A DNA stretch of 58,871 bases from Owenweeksia sp. (GTDB taxonomy: Bacteria; Bacteroidota; Bacteroidia; Flavobacteriales; Schleiferiaceae). Position numbers and translations under genes: made by a program. Where the stretch lies: positions 1-58,871 of the forward strand of contig JANQHO010000072.1 in the NCBI GenBank assembly GCA_028277105.1, written 5' to 3'. Positions within the stretch are counted from its first letter, which is position 1. The number at the start of each line of letters is the position of its first letter. Below the pieces are notes generated by a model. It was not told where the DNA came from, searched no databases, and saw only the letters and a program-made list of their open reading frames with translations. This document shows, piece after piece, positions 33,237 through 40,691 of the stretch.

Positions 33237-34553
33237 TTGTCATTGTATAATCGAACCATATTATTGCTTTTTACATTCCTTTTTTTGCAGGCAAACAGTG
33301 GAATTGCTCAAAATTCAACACGGCAAGTCAAATTTTGGATTACCAAAGCCAGGCAGTACATGAATCCCAATCCTGATTCGTGTATTTACTACAGTGAACT
33401 GATCCAGTCCAAAGCCACCAGACAAGGAAATTATTGGGCCATGTCCAAAAGCCTTACCTATTCAGGGAGGGCTAAGGAAAAGAAAGGAGATCCTTTTAAT
33501 GCCATAAGAGACTACTTCGATGCTCTGATGTGGATATCAAAGGCCGACACTACGGACGATTATAATACCGGAGTGATCACCCGCAATATTGCCAACATAC
33601 AAATAGATCATTTTAACTACGAAGAGGCTCTTAAGTATTATGACAGTGCCCTGTTCTATTTTAACCGTCACGTTCTGGAAAACCCCAAAGTGGCTAAGCA
33701 GGATCGGGACTATTTACAGCTCTATACTACAGAGTATTTCAAAGTAGAGGCTTTGAGAGGGGTCAAGGATATTGAATCGGCTCAAAAGACCTTAGTCCGG
33801 CTATTGAATGATAAGCAAACACCCAATCGCACAGCTATCAATTCCATTTACCAGATCGGTAAGATATTCAACGATCTCAATGAGCCGGATTCGGCCAAAA
33901 AATATTTTCAGCAAGGTATTGCAGATGTTAGGGCCGACTCTTTGAGAAAAGCACAGGGATACCACAACCTTGCAATGGTGAATTTCCAGCAAGGAGACTA
34001 TGAACAAGCCATTTCGCTGTATACTAAAGCTGTGGCCATTAAGAATAAGCTGAAGCGAAAAGAATCTTTGTTCATCAGCTTGCTCGACCTTGGCGAATCA
34101 CACTTGATGAATGGCAATCTAAAATTAGCAAGAAGCCGTTTTGGTCAGGCCATCAATACACTGACCACAGCATCTATTAATGCTAACCCTGAGTACTACA
34201 TTATTTATCACTTCATGTCATTGGCATCAGGAGAAGACATGGAAGCCAATTGGGAGTACCAGAGAAAATTTGTTGATTGCTCACAAGGTTTTTTGCGGAT
34301 GCAACAGAAAATCAAGGACGAAGCCCGTAAAAGGGCCTTCAACCTGAGCCTGGATCAATACCGCGCTAACATTCAGCATCAGGAAGAGGTCAACGGCCTG
34401 GATCGCAAGTATTCCATTTGGATAGTTATTATCCTGGTACTCGCCACTGCCGCGAGTATAATAGGTGCAAAAACTTTGATCGTCCTTTGGAGGAAAAAGA
34501 GAGAAAAAAAACTCAACAATGTTCTGCGTCCCAGGAAGATTCACACCCCCTGA
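33237..34553 (+). CDS. TPR sensor-like protein with C-terminal membrane helix, no HTH
   Basis: The 438-aa product has a signal peptide (LLLFTFLFLQANSGIAQ), five to seven TPR-like helical repeats (residues about 40-330), and a membrane helix near 396-417 (IWIVIILVLATAASIIGAKTL) before a short basic tail. No ATG is available near the start, so TTG at 33,237 or 33,243 is used. The layout matches the larger TPR/LuxR protein at 44,754, but the cytoplasmic coiled coil and HTH are missing. So it is either a truncated regulator or a sensor that signals through another protein. The neighbouring gene, convergent at its end, is a CI-like repressor. Confidence 0.7.
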   Translation: MSLYNRTILLLFTFLFLQANSGIAQNSTRQVKFWITKARQYMNPNPDSCIYYSELIQSKATRQGNYWAMSKSLTYSGRAKEKKGDPFNAIRDYFDALMWISKADTTDDYNTGVITRNIANIQIDHFNYEEALKYYDSALFYFNRHVLENPKVAKQDRDYLQLYTTEYFKVEALRGVKDIESAQKTLVRLLNDKQTPNRTAINSIYQIGKIFNDLNEPDSAKKYFQQGIADVRADSLRKAQGYHNLAMVNFQQGDYEQAISLYTKAVAIKNKLKRKESLFISLLDLGESHLMNGNLKLARSRFGQAINTLTTASINANPEYYIIYHFMSLASGEDMEANWEYQRKFVDCSQGFLRMQQKIKDEARKRAFNLSLDQYRANIQHQEEVNGLDRKYSIWIVIILVLATAASIIGAKTLIVLWRKKREKKLNNVLRPRKIHTP

Positions 34554-34554
34554 C

Positions 34555-34998
34555 TTATTTAGCGAACCCCAATCGTATCAATTCAATAATTTCATTCCGC
34601 TGTTTGGCAATCTCATCCTTATGGATGGTCAGTTCGGTTTGTAGCTGTCGTATGTGTTGTATGATCTTCTCTCCCTTAAGTTGATCTATTGCTCCTGTTC
34701 CCATAGCCCTTGTGATCATCACTATTATATCCTCCTGGTGATCTGTTTCTTCCTGAAACATTGGGTCGTCACCGTTAATCAGCCAGTTGGGGTTCACTTT
34801 CAGCTCTTTGGCCAGGATATGGATGTGTTCTAAAGTCGGCAACCGCTTACCATTTTGCATATCGCTAACCGACTGTTTGGATACATCGAATAATCTGGCC
34901 AGGGTAAGCTGGTCTTTGATTAATCCCTTCCCTTTGAGAAAAGCCAATAAACTCGAAAACCGAGACGCGATCTCTGACTTGAATTCAGGGCTAATCAT
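34555..34998 (-). CDS. XRE/CI-like transcriptional repressor
   Basis: The 147-aa product has an N-terminal helix-turn-helix of the XRE type (LTLARLFDVSKQSVSDMQNG, residues about 32-51), then PNWLINGDDP, a typical end of this domain in Bacteroidota. The C-terminal part is a helical coiled coil likely to dimerise. There is no RecA-type self-cleavage (S24) domain. It is the obvious candidate for element control. A 17-bp inverted repeat lies upstream at 35,126-35,142. It converges on the TPR gene, with one base between the stops. Confidence 0.8.
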   Translation of the reverse strand: MISPEFKSEIASRFSSLLAFLKGKGLIKDQLTLARLFDVSKQSVSDMQNGKRLPTLEHIHILAKELKVNPNWLINGDDPMFQEETDHQEDIIVMITRAMGTGAIDQLKGEKIIQHIRQLQTELTIHKDEIAKQRNEIIELIRLGFAK

Positions 34999-35125
34999 TG
35001 ATCAGTTCAGTTGAATGTCCAATGCAAACAAGGCGCGTGGGCAAAGAAAAAGAGGTGCAGTCTGCCGGATTGGTCTTGAATAAGGTGAGTACTCGTTGAA
35101 TTATTTTAAAAAATAATCCGAATTT

Positions 35126-35142
35126 TATTGACCTAGTCAATA
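35126..35142. promoter_or_regulatory. Candidate operator for the CI-like repressor
   Basis: TATTGAC-CTA-GTCAATA is a perfect 7+3+7 inverted repeat, about 128 bases upstream of the repressor start. Its form is typical of dimeric HTH binding sites. The link to the repressor is by position only. Confidence 0.45.
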
Positions 35143-35449
35143 TTTCCATCTAAATTGATCTTGAATGTGTAAGGCTTTAGGCAATAAGCCAAAAAATCGG
35201 AGCTAATCCAAGGTTTAGCCCTTATATCAATACGTGATATAGTACCAGCACGCCTGGGTATTTTGAATATAATAGCACCGAATAGTTCAATTGAGCTTCT
35301 ACCATTCGTAGAGCTTGTTCAATAATGATATGTGTATGGAATTGCGGGCAGGGGTTTGCAAAAGGCTCCTTGCTGTCTAGTGATTTGTCCATAGGGCAAA
35401 GGGGGAACCGAAAACCCTTCAACAGAGTAGGACACGGACAGGGAAGGAT

Positions 35450-35473
35450 TCCGGGGCTATAGTAAGCCCCGGA
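35450..35473 (+). promoter_or_regulatory. Stable hairpin before the 75-aa gene
   Basis: TCCGGGGCT pairs perfectly with AGCCCCGGA around ATAGTA. It ends 15 bases before the ATG at 35,489 and has no T run after it, so a leader structure is more likely than a terminator. Confidence 0.45.
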
Positions 35474-35488
35474 TTAAACTTGAAAAAA

Positions 35489-35716
35489 ATGGTTGTTGCA
35501 AAAATTACGGATCACGGCAAGTATGACTTGTTGGTGAGGCGTGTAGAAACAGATGATTTAAAAACGATGAGCCCGGAGGTATTCACCGGCTCTATTACAA
35601 TTGTTAAAAAAGACGGGGGGTTCGTTCCCTTTTTCGGTCACATAGAGGCGGACTATTTTGAAAAAGACTTTGGCTTCGTACTAGAAGCCCAAAATGTGAC
35701 TATACTGACTTGCTGA
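35489..35716 (+). CDS. Unknown 75-aa protein
   Basis: The chosen start is ATG 35,489 (MVVAKITDHGKYDLLVRRVE); an in-frame TTG lies three codons upstream. The product looks like a small alpha/beta protein (FTGSITIVKKDGGFVPFFGH) with no known motif. It is followed by a terminator at about 35,801. Function unknown. Confidence 0.5.
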   Translation: MVVAKITDHGKYDLLVRRVETDDLKTMSPEVFTGSITIVKKDGGFVPFFGHIEADYFEKDFGFVLEAQNVTILTC

Positions 35717-35800
35717 CTGCCAAACCCTATGAATAGGCCATAGGGGTGGTTCGTGCCTCCGTTACGCGAAGGTGATTTTTGGATAGTGTTTAATGAGAAA

Positions 35801-35825
35801 AGGCCCCTTTGCGGGGGCTTTTTTA
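35801..35825 (+). terminator. Intrinsic terminator
   Basis: AGGCCCC and GGGGGCT form a stem around TTTGC with one bulge, followed by six T. It lies downstream of the 75-aa gene. Confidence 0.6.
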
Positions 35826-36135
35826 CCTGCCGGGTTTCGTGATGAGTTTGTGTGTATATGGATTTTGCTCATTGCGGAAACCCTGCCGGGGCGAATGCTT
35901 ATAGCATCAAGAAAAAGTAGAACAACTATAGTATTTGTTTACCCGGCTTTTGAAAGGCTCTGTCTATTACTTTGGGAGTACCTTTTTTCAAGTGTGTGTA
36001 CAGCTCTCTTGATGTTAAACTTATAACAAGAGTATTATGTACCAATCTGTTCAATTAAACTTGACCTGGGCCTTGCCGTTAACCAGGATGGTCATATTTG
36101 TATCTAAAGTTAGCCGGGTATGCCCTGTTGAACCC

Positions 36136-36285
36136 CACTCAATCAAACACCTTCTGGATAACACAAAATTCCCTCTGGAAAGTGTCGCCAAGGGTTTTGG
36201 TTTAAACCTCCTGAGAGTTCATCTAAGAGCTTTGTTCGATCTACCCAACCCGGCTAATAGTCGCCATAAACGCAGGTTCATTCAG
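36136..36285 (+). pseudogene. AraC/GlxA-type HTH remnant
   Basis: The plus strand reads SIKHLLDNTKFPLESVAKGF then LRALFDLP and KRRF. This matches the second half of an AraC-type HTH (LLexTxlPLExVAxxxGF...LRxxFxxxxGxxP..YRRRF). The flanking open frame (36,037-36,525) has no other domain, no signal and no N-terminal partner, so it is a fragment of a lost regulator. Confidence 0.5.
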
Positions 36286-36551
36286 ATCAGGAATCCGTCA
36301 GATTACAAGGACAGAAAGCAGGGCAGTCTCATTTTCAAGTGTAAGAGACCCTCTTCTTACCTTTTCTATACCCACACCATAAGGTATGTTCAGTCCTTTA
36401 TAGACAGCACACCCAAATTCTGTTGTGCAGGATTCACGATTCCATTTTTGAGTTTCGGCAGGCTCCGGCAGCATAACAAAAGTGGTGTCTCCTATACCTG
36501 GACATGCGCATTTACACTGTTTTAAAAATTCATTCATTAACTGATGCTATT

Positions 36552-38114
36552 ATGAAAAAAGTAACATTATTCTTTCTACTCGTATTGGCCTTAATCGGCT
36601 GCCGTGAGACTACTGAACCGCTGCCAACTGTCATGGCAGAATCAATCAAAGAGCAGATTTCCGGGCTAAGAAGTCCTGAAGTGGTAAAAGGACTGCTACG
36701 CTTCGAGGATAAAAGTCACCTCGAAGAATTAGTCGAAGGATTGAACTCAATTAGTACATCCTTTCGGGATACGGTCGACTATGATCTAATTGAAACCTAT
36801 GACATAACAGATGAAAACCGTCATCTTTTCACCAACAACCCTGTTCTTGAGCTTTTTGAGAATGGCCTGGGAAGTTATAGCTCTCTACGTGATAAGATTG
36901 AATCCTCAGATCCCGACTACGTTAGCTTTCAAAGTGTCATTGATCGGCTTCACACCGGCCAATTAGTCCTAAATACGTTTATGGAGGCCAACGGGCAAAG
37001 TGAAGCAGCTTATGTAGAGCAGGTCGTATTTGATGAAACGCTACAAAGCCTTTTTAATGACAAGAGCGAGATTATCATAGGGAATGACATTTACAAGATT
37101 ATTGACCGGCACCGTATGATCAGCATTCCAAACTTAAACTTCGAAGTACTCGATAAAGTAAATGCTATGTTACGGGCTAAAACTGTACAAGGTCAGGGTA
37201 ATCAGCGTGGAGGCTTAGACCTTAATGCCCCTTCAGAGATTAATACCGAAGGTGATGAGCTATTGGCTTTTATCGGAGCAGGTGATGATGTTGACCTATA
37301 CTTACTTACCCCTCACGGTAGTATAATATCTCCACCGGGTGAAACCGATGATGGCCCGCTTAACTGTACAGCATCTTTTAACCATTTCAGTTTTGATACA
37401 GACGACCGGTGGATTGTAAATTTTGACGACCAATCCATCATTTCTACAGAATACAGAAACGCATCCAGATACAGTATTAGTTATTCCTGGAACTTTGGAA
37501 ATAACGAGACTTCTACCGATGAAAACCCCCAGAATATAAATTACCTGAAATCTCAACATACGACTGGTATCGTTCAAGTCACCTTAAAAATCACCATTAG
37601 AGATTTAACCTCAAATAATCAGGAGGTATGTACCTCTACATCCAGAAGGAATATTGTGGTTGGCACTTTGCCATGCTGTAAAGCCGACAGTCGTGACAAG
37701 GATAAAGACTTTCACCTTCCCGATGGTCGTAGGTTAAGAGTGAAGTTAAGCTTTACCAGCCTGCCCTGGTACCGGTCACTCGTATCCAAAGCAAAACTGG
37801 AGAAAAAGCGGAAATTCCTGGGAATTACCTATTGGACTAAGTCTTTTTCTGATTGCGCCAACTGTGTGGAACTCAATACCTATGGAAGGGTGCATCGTGA
37901 AGCCGAGCCCAATCAATTTAACGGCTATCAGTGTGGCGAATCCGAGCCATTTGACTTTTGGGAAACCGGAAGCTGGGAGGCTAAATTAAAATATGAATGG
38001 TGGGATACAAATCTGAGAATTGCAAAAGGAGCCATCATATCGAATTATCTGGTTATTTTCAGGGGAAATCAATACGAAACCCAACTTACCATTCATGACG
38101 AAACTTGTAATTAG
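36552..38114 (+). CDS. Lipoprotein with PKD-like domain
   Basis: I place the start at ATG 36,552 because it gives a proper lipoprotein signal (MKKVTLFFLLVLALIGC, Cys 17). The 520-aa mature region has a helical N-terminal half, then a PKD-like beta domain (YSISYSWNFGNNETSTDENPQ, about residues 310-380), then a Cys-rich end (CCKADS, CANC, YQCGES). It is likely anchored to the cell surface. Its end overlaps the start of the barrel-protein gene by 20 bases, so the two act together. It may be an adhesin or a substrate-binding partner of the barrel. Confidence 0.7.
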   Translation: MKKVTLFFLLVLALIGCRETTEPLPTVMAESIKEQISGLRSPEVVKGLLRFEDKSHLEELVEGLNSISTSFRDTVDYDLIETYDITDENRHLFTNNPVLELFENGLGSYSSLRDKIESSDPDYVSFQSVIDRLHTGQLVLNTFMEANGQSEAAYVEQVVFDETLQSLFNDKSEIIIGNDIYKIIDRHRMISIPNLNFEVLDKVNAMLRAKTVQGQGNQRGGLDLNAPSEINTEGDELLAFIGAGDDVDLYLLTPHGSIISPPGETDDGPLNCTASFNHFSFDTDDRWIVNFDDQSIISTEYRNASRYSISYSWNFGNNETSTDENPQNINYLKSQHTTGIVQVTLKITIRDLTSNNQEVCTSTSRRNIVVGTLPCCKADSRDKDKDFHLPDGRRLRVKLSFTSLPWYRSLVSKAKLEKKRKFLGITYWTKSFSDCANCVELNTYGRVHREAEPNQFNGYQCGESEPFDFWETGSWEAKLKYEWWDTNLRIAKGAIISNYLVIFRGNQYETQLTIHDETCN

Positions 38115-38958
38115 CTTGTTGAAATTCCTTCTGATCGGCATTAGTTCGCTTGTAGTCTATTTGCCTTTTAGTTCAGCGCAGGAGGGACAAAACAAATGGG
38201 AGCTTGGTTTGCGTTTGAATACAGCCAGCATTCTGAATAGGGATGTACAAGTTGTGGCTTCTACCAGTAATACATTTGATGACCTGGGAGCCTTTGAGCT
38301 TCAAAAAGGTTTTGAGCGCGGAGTGGGGTTAACCCTCTCCCGCGCTCTGAGTAGTAAAACTCAGATAAGAACAGGTATTACTCTGACCATTTTGAAGTAT
38401 GAGTATGGTTTCGCCCAAGACCTCAATGGAGGTACGGGGGTTAACTCGACTATTCAAAATGGTATTGAACAAACGCTGAGCCCAGTAGTCATACCAATTG
38501 AACTTTCTCAACGCCTGGCCGGGTCTGAAAAGTTGTCTTTTAGTGCCATTCTCGGAGCCGATTTGAATTTCACAGGTGGGAGCAACCCACTGTTATTCTG
38601 GAAGAACGCTCAAATAGCCAGCCAACACCCTGATAACATGGCCTATTTCGCGTTTTTGCAAACGGCCAGCAATTTTCAAATCGCTCCCAGGATTGGCATA
38701 TCGGTGGCAACCAAAACAAGAAAACAAAATTCACTCATACTTCAGGTCAGCATTATTCAGGGCGTACAGCGATACCTGGAAGGGGAGTTCTCTTTTGTAG
38801 CCATAAGGCCAGTGTCTTTCGATCCGGCAGCTCAAGGTTTTTCGACTAATGTCGATGATTACCTCCAAGGCATCAGCCCAAACGACCAGTTTGTTATAGA
38901 TAATAAAGGAGGGCGCCTTCAACTGTCTTTGTTGTATTCTTTTTCTTTCAAAAAATAA
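38095..38958 (+). CDS. Outer-membrane beta-barrel protein
   Basis: The 287-aa product from ATG 38,095 has a signal peptide (LLKFLLIGISSLVVYLPFSSAQ). Alternating amphipathic strands with aromatic edges follow (KWELGLRLNTASI, FSAILGADLNFTG, NSLILQVSIIQ). It ends with LQLSLLYSFSFKK, a typical C-terminal barrel strand. This is the small outer-membrane barrel (PorT/OMP_b-brl-like) type common in Bacteroidota. It is coupled to the PKD lipoprotein upstream. Confidence 0.7.
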   Translation: MTKLVISLLKFLLIGISSLVVYLPFSSAQEGQNKWELGLRLNTASILNRDVQVVASTSNTFDDLGAFELQKGFERGVGLTLSRALSSKTQIRTGITLTILKYEYGFAQDLNGGTGVNSTIQNGIEQTLSPVVIPIELSQRLAGSEKLSFSAILGADLNFTGGSNPLLFWKNAQIASQHPDNMAYFAFLQTASNFQIAPRIGISVATKTRKQNSLILQVSIIQGVQRYLEGEFSFVAIRPVSFDPAAQGFSTNVDDYLQGISPNDQFVIDNKGGRLQLSLLYSFSFKK

Positions 38959-39071
38959 AGTAACCGGCCAATTTCCAGTTCCCCCCCTAAATTCTGCAGC
39001 TTCCTTACCAAGTCAATCAGGGAACTTGATCTGAGGGGCAATTCTACGGCAAGCAATACTAAAAGACCAGC

Positions 39072-39884
39072 TTAATACTTCGTGTAGACAAAATCTTCCA
39101 CCTTTAAAGGCAAAAGTTCCGACAGCAAAAAAGATTTGTTTTTGCCTTTAAATAGTTCAGGCTCTTTAACCAGGTCAAAATCAATATCAAAATGACTAAA
39201 GACAATGAGGTAAGAGACTCCTTTGATAGTCCAGGATTGACCGACTTTCAATACAATACCACTCTCCTGTAAAGCTATTTTCAGATCAGCTAATTGCCGT
39301 CCTTCTTCTTGAAAGTCACGGTTTACGAATTGCTGAACATGATCGAGCTGCTGTGCTGCTTCCCATGATTGCTTTGCTATCTCCTCACTATCAAATAGGG
39401 AGAGTTCGATCAATGAGAGCAGGCTTTCTATATCCAGGGTAGCCTGGTCACGCAGGTCGTGTTTCTGGTAAAGCCTGGCAAAGCTTTTTTTAAGCACCCC
39501 TTTTATTCCGGCCTCATTCAGATCGTTTTCTTCAAGCAAAGCCAGTTTAAGTTCAATAATAAACGCTTGTATAGACTCGGTTCTATGTGAGCCACGTAGT
39601 CTATCAGAAGGAGACAACAGCTCATAATAGATGCCTTTCTCTTTTAATATCGCGGAGATAGATTCATCCACCCTGATAAATTGTGGGTTCCGGGCTTTGG
39701 GGTTGTTCCTTCGGTTCATCAGATCAAAAGTCACCAGGTTTTTGGGTACTGCCATCCAACCCTTACATTGCTCATATTGGCAATCACAAGGCAGAATAAC
39801 CATGCGTTTAAATAGAGCCTCTTTGCTGTCAATCTCAAACTCATTCTCCCTTAAATAGTGTTCAATGAACTGATCTTTGGTCAT
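39072..39884 (-). CDS. Unknown 270-aa cytoplasmic protein
   Basis: The product has a Cys cluster near residue 33 (LPCDCQYEQCKGW), possibly a metal site, then long helices (residues 100-210) and a mixed C-terminal domain (YLIVFSHFDIDFDL). No signal peptide or membrane helix is seen. I do not recognise it. It stands as a single gene, with a two-way terminator behind the next gene upstream. Confidence 0.6.
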   Translation of the reverse strand: MTKDQFIEHYLRENEFEIDSKEALFKRMVILPCDCQYEQCKGWMAVPKNLVTFDLMNRRNNPKARNPQFIRVDESISAILKEKGIYYELLSPSDRLRGSHRTESIQAFIIELKLALLEENDLNEAGIKGVLKKSFARLYQKHDLRDQATLDIESLLSLIELSLFDSEEIAKQSWEAAQQLDHVQQFVNRDFQEEGRQLADLKIALQESGIVLKVGQSWTIKGVSYLIVFSHFDIDFDLVKEPELFKGKNKSFLLSELLPLKVEDFVYTKY

Positions 39885-39928
39885 ATTCCTGATGAAAAAG
39901 ACAAAATTAAGGTTTTAGTTATGGTAAA

Positions 39929-39956
39929 AATGGGCTGCCATTTGACAGCCCATTTT
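39929..39956. terminator. Two-way intrinsic terminator
   Basis: AATGGGCTG and CAGCCCATT pair around an eight-base loop, with T runs on both strands. On the minus strand it ends the 89-aa gene. Confidence 0.75.
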
Positions 39957-40226
39957 TTAACTAGCCTCCTTCAAAAGGCTTTGCAGTTTCTTTTCCGAAA
40001 CGCCTAAACCCCTTAGCTTAATTATGATGGCCTTAACTTCATCTTCCACTTTCTGCTCTTTGGCCCTCAGTATGGCGTTTTCCAATGCCTCTAATTGTGC
40101 CAGGTTAAGCTTTGAAAACAAGTTAGCCTGAAGAATAGAGTTCATCCCTCCACCTTTTTTTAGGTAGTGTTTTCCAAAAAAAGCTATCACGTCCGTTGGC
40201 GTTACTGATTTGCTTTTATATGTCAT
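39957..40226 (-). CDS. Unknown 89-aa helical protein
   Basis: The start is ATG 40,226 (MTYKSKSVTPTDVIAFFGKHY); the longer open frame upstream runs through a terminator and is not coding. The sequence is helical with a repeated 'LxxLEAxE...LRGLGVSEKKLQSLLKE' end, suggesting a small DNA- or protein-binding fold. Function unknown. Confidence 0.55.
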   Translation of the reverse strand: MTYKSKSVTPTDVIAFFGKHYLKKGGGMNSILQANLFSKLNLAQLEALENAILRAKEQKVEDEVKAIIIKLRGLGVSEKKLQSLLKEAS

Positions 40227-40257
40227 AGCATTAGGTTTTGTTAAACAATTAAAATAA

Positions 40258-40280
40258 ACACCCCGGCAATTCCGGGGTGT
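40258..40280 (-). terminator. Intrinsic terminator of the first 77-aa secreted-protein gene
   Basis: ACACCCCGG and CCGGGGTGT pair around CAATT. On the minus strand a T-rich run follows. It lies 12 bases behind the stop at 40,293. Confidence 0.8.
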
Positions 40281-40292
40281 CTTTGTCAATCA

Positions 40293-40526
40293 CTACTCAT
40301 TGATTTCCTTATAGAGCTTAACCACCTCTTTTCGTGCCTTACGGCAAGAATTAGCAGTCACGGAATAGGTCACGCCATCTTTAATTACAGTGGCCGTGCA
40401 TTCCCCATCATCATCCATCAGGGCTATTTCCATTGAAGGATCGTTAAGAGGGGTTACGGCATCAGCTTGAATAGGCATGAAGGCTAATCCGCAAAATAGC
40501 AGGGTTACAAAAACTGCTTTTTTCAT
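40293..40526 (-). CDS. Small secreted two-cysteine protein A (77 aa)
   Basis: From ATG 40,526 the product has a signal peptide (MKKAVFVTLLFCGLAFMPIQADA). The mature part of about 54 residues carries an acidic DDDGEC motif (Cys 43), a two-strand TATVIKDGVTYSVTA segment and NSC (Cys 61), ending in a Lys-rich helix. The same length, Cys spacing and motif order occur in the gene at 44,189. The two Cys can form one disulfide outside the inner membrane. It sits directly downstream of the TonB receptor gene and has its own terminator. Function unknown; ligand, toxin or small periplasmic partner are options. Confidence 0.75.
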   Translation of the reverse strand: MKKAVFVTLLFCGLAFMPIQADAVTPLNDPSMEIALMDDDGECTATVIKDGVTYSVTANSCRKARKEVVKLYKEINE

Positions 40527-40691
40527 GTGTTTCAATTTTTAAATTAGTACTCATTTAGCATTCCCTCATTTTCAAAAAAAGTCATCGCTCCAATGGTAAA
40601 CCGGGGCTTCCGGCAAATGCAGCAAGGCATCGGGTTTAGCGTGGCCTTAGTAACGAGAGAATATTTTTACGGGCTTTCTTAGCCCTCCCCC

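Larger units (their letters stand above)
34999..35488. other. 490-base region without a convincing gene
   Basis: This stretch holds a candidate operator (35,126-35,142), an A/T palindrome (35,101-35,116) and a hairpin (35,450-35,473). No open frame has protein-like features. It is likely the control region of the repressor and of the small gene at 35,489. Confidence 0.4.
35717..36551. other. 835-base region with only gene remnants
   Basis: It holds a terminator (35,801-35,825), a decayed AraC-type HTH (36,136-36,285) and a weak minus-strand frame (36,298-36,537, 79 aa, Cys-rich) for which I see no firm support. I read the stretch as decaying cargo. Confidence 0.4.

Noticed and set aside
36298..36537. 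79-aa minus-strand Cys-rich frame
   Set aside because: It overlaps the AraC-remnant stretch and the leader of the lipoprotein gene and has no recognisable feature; kept out for lack of support.
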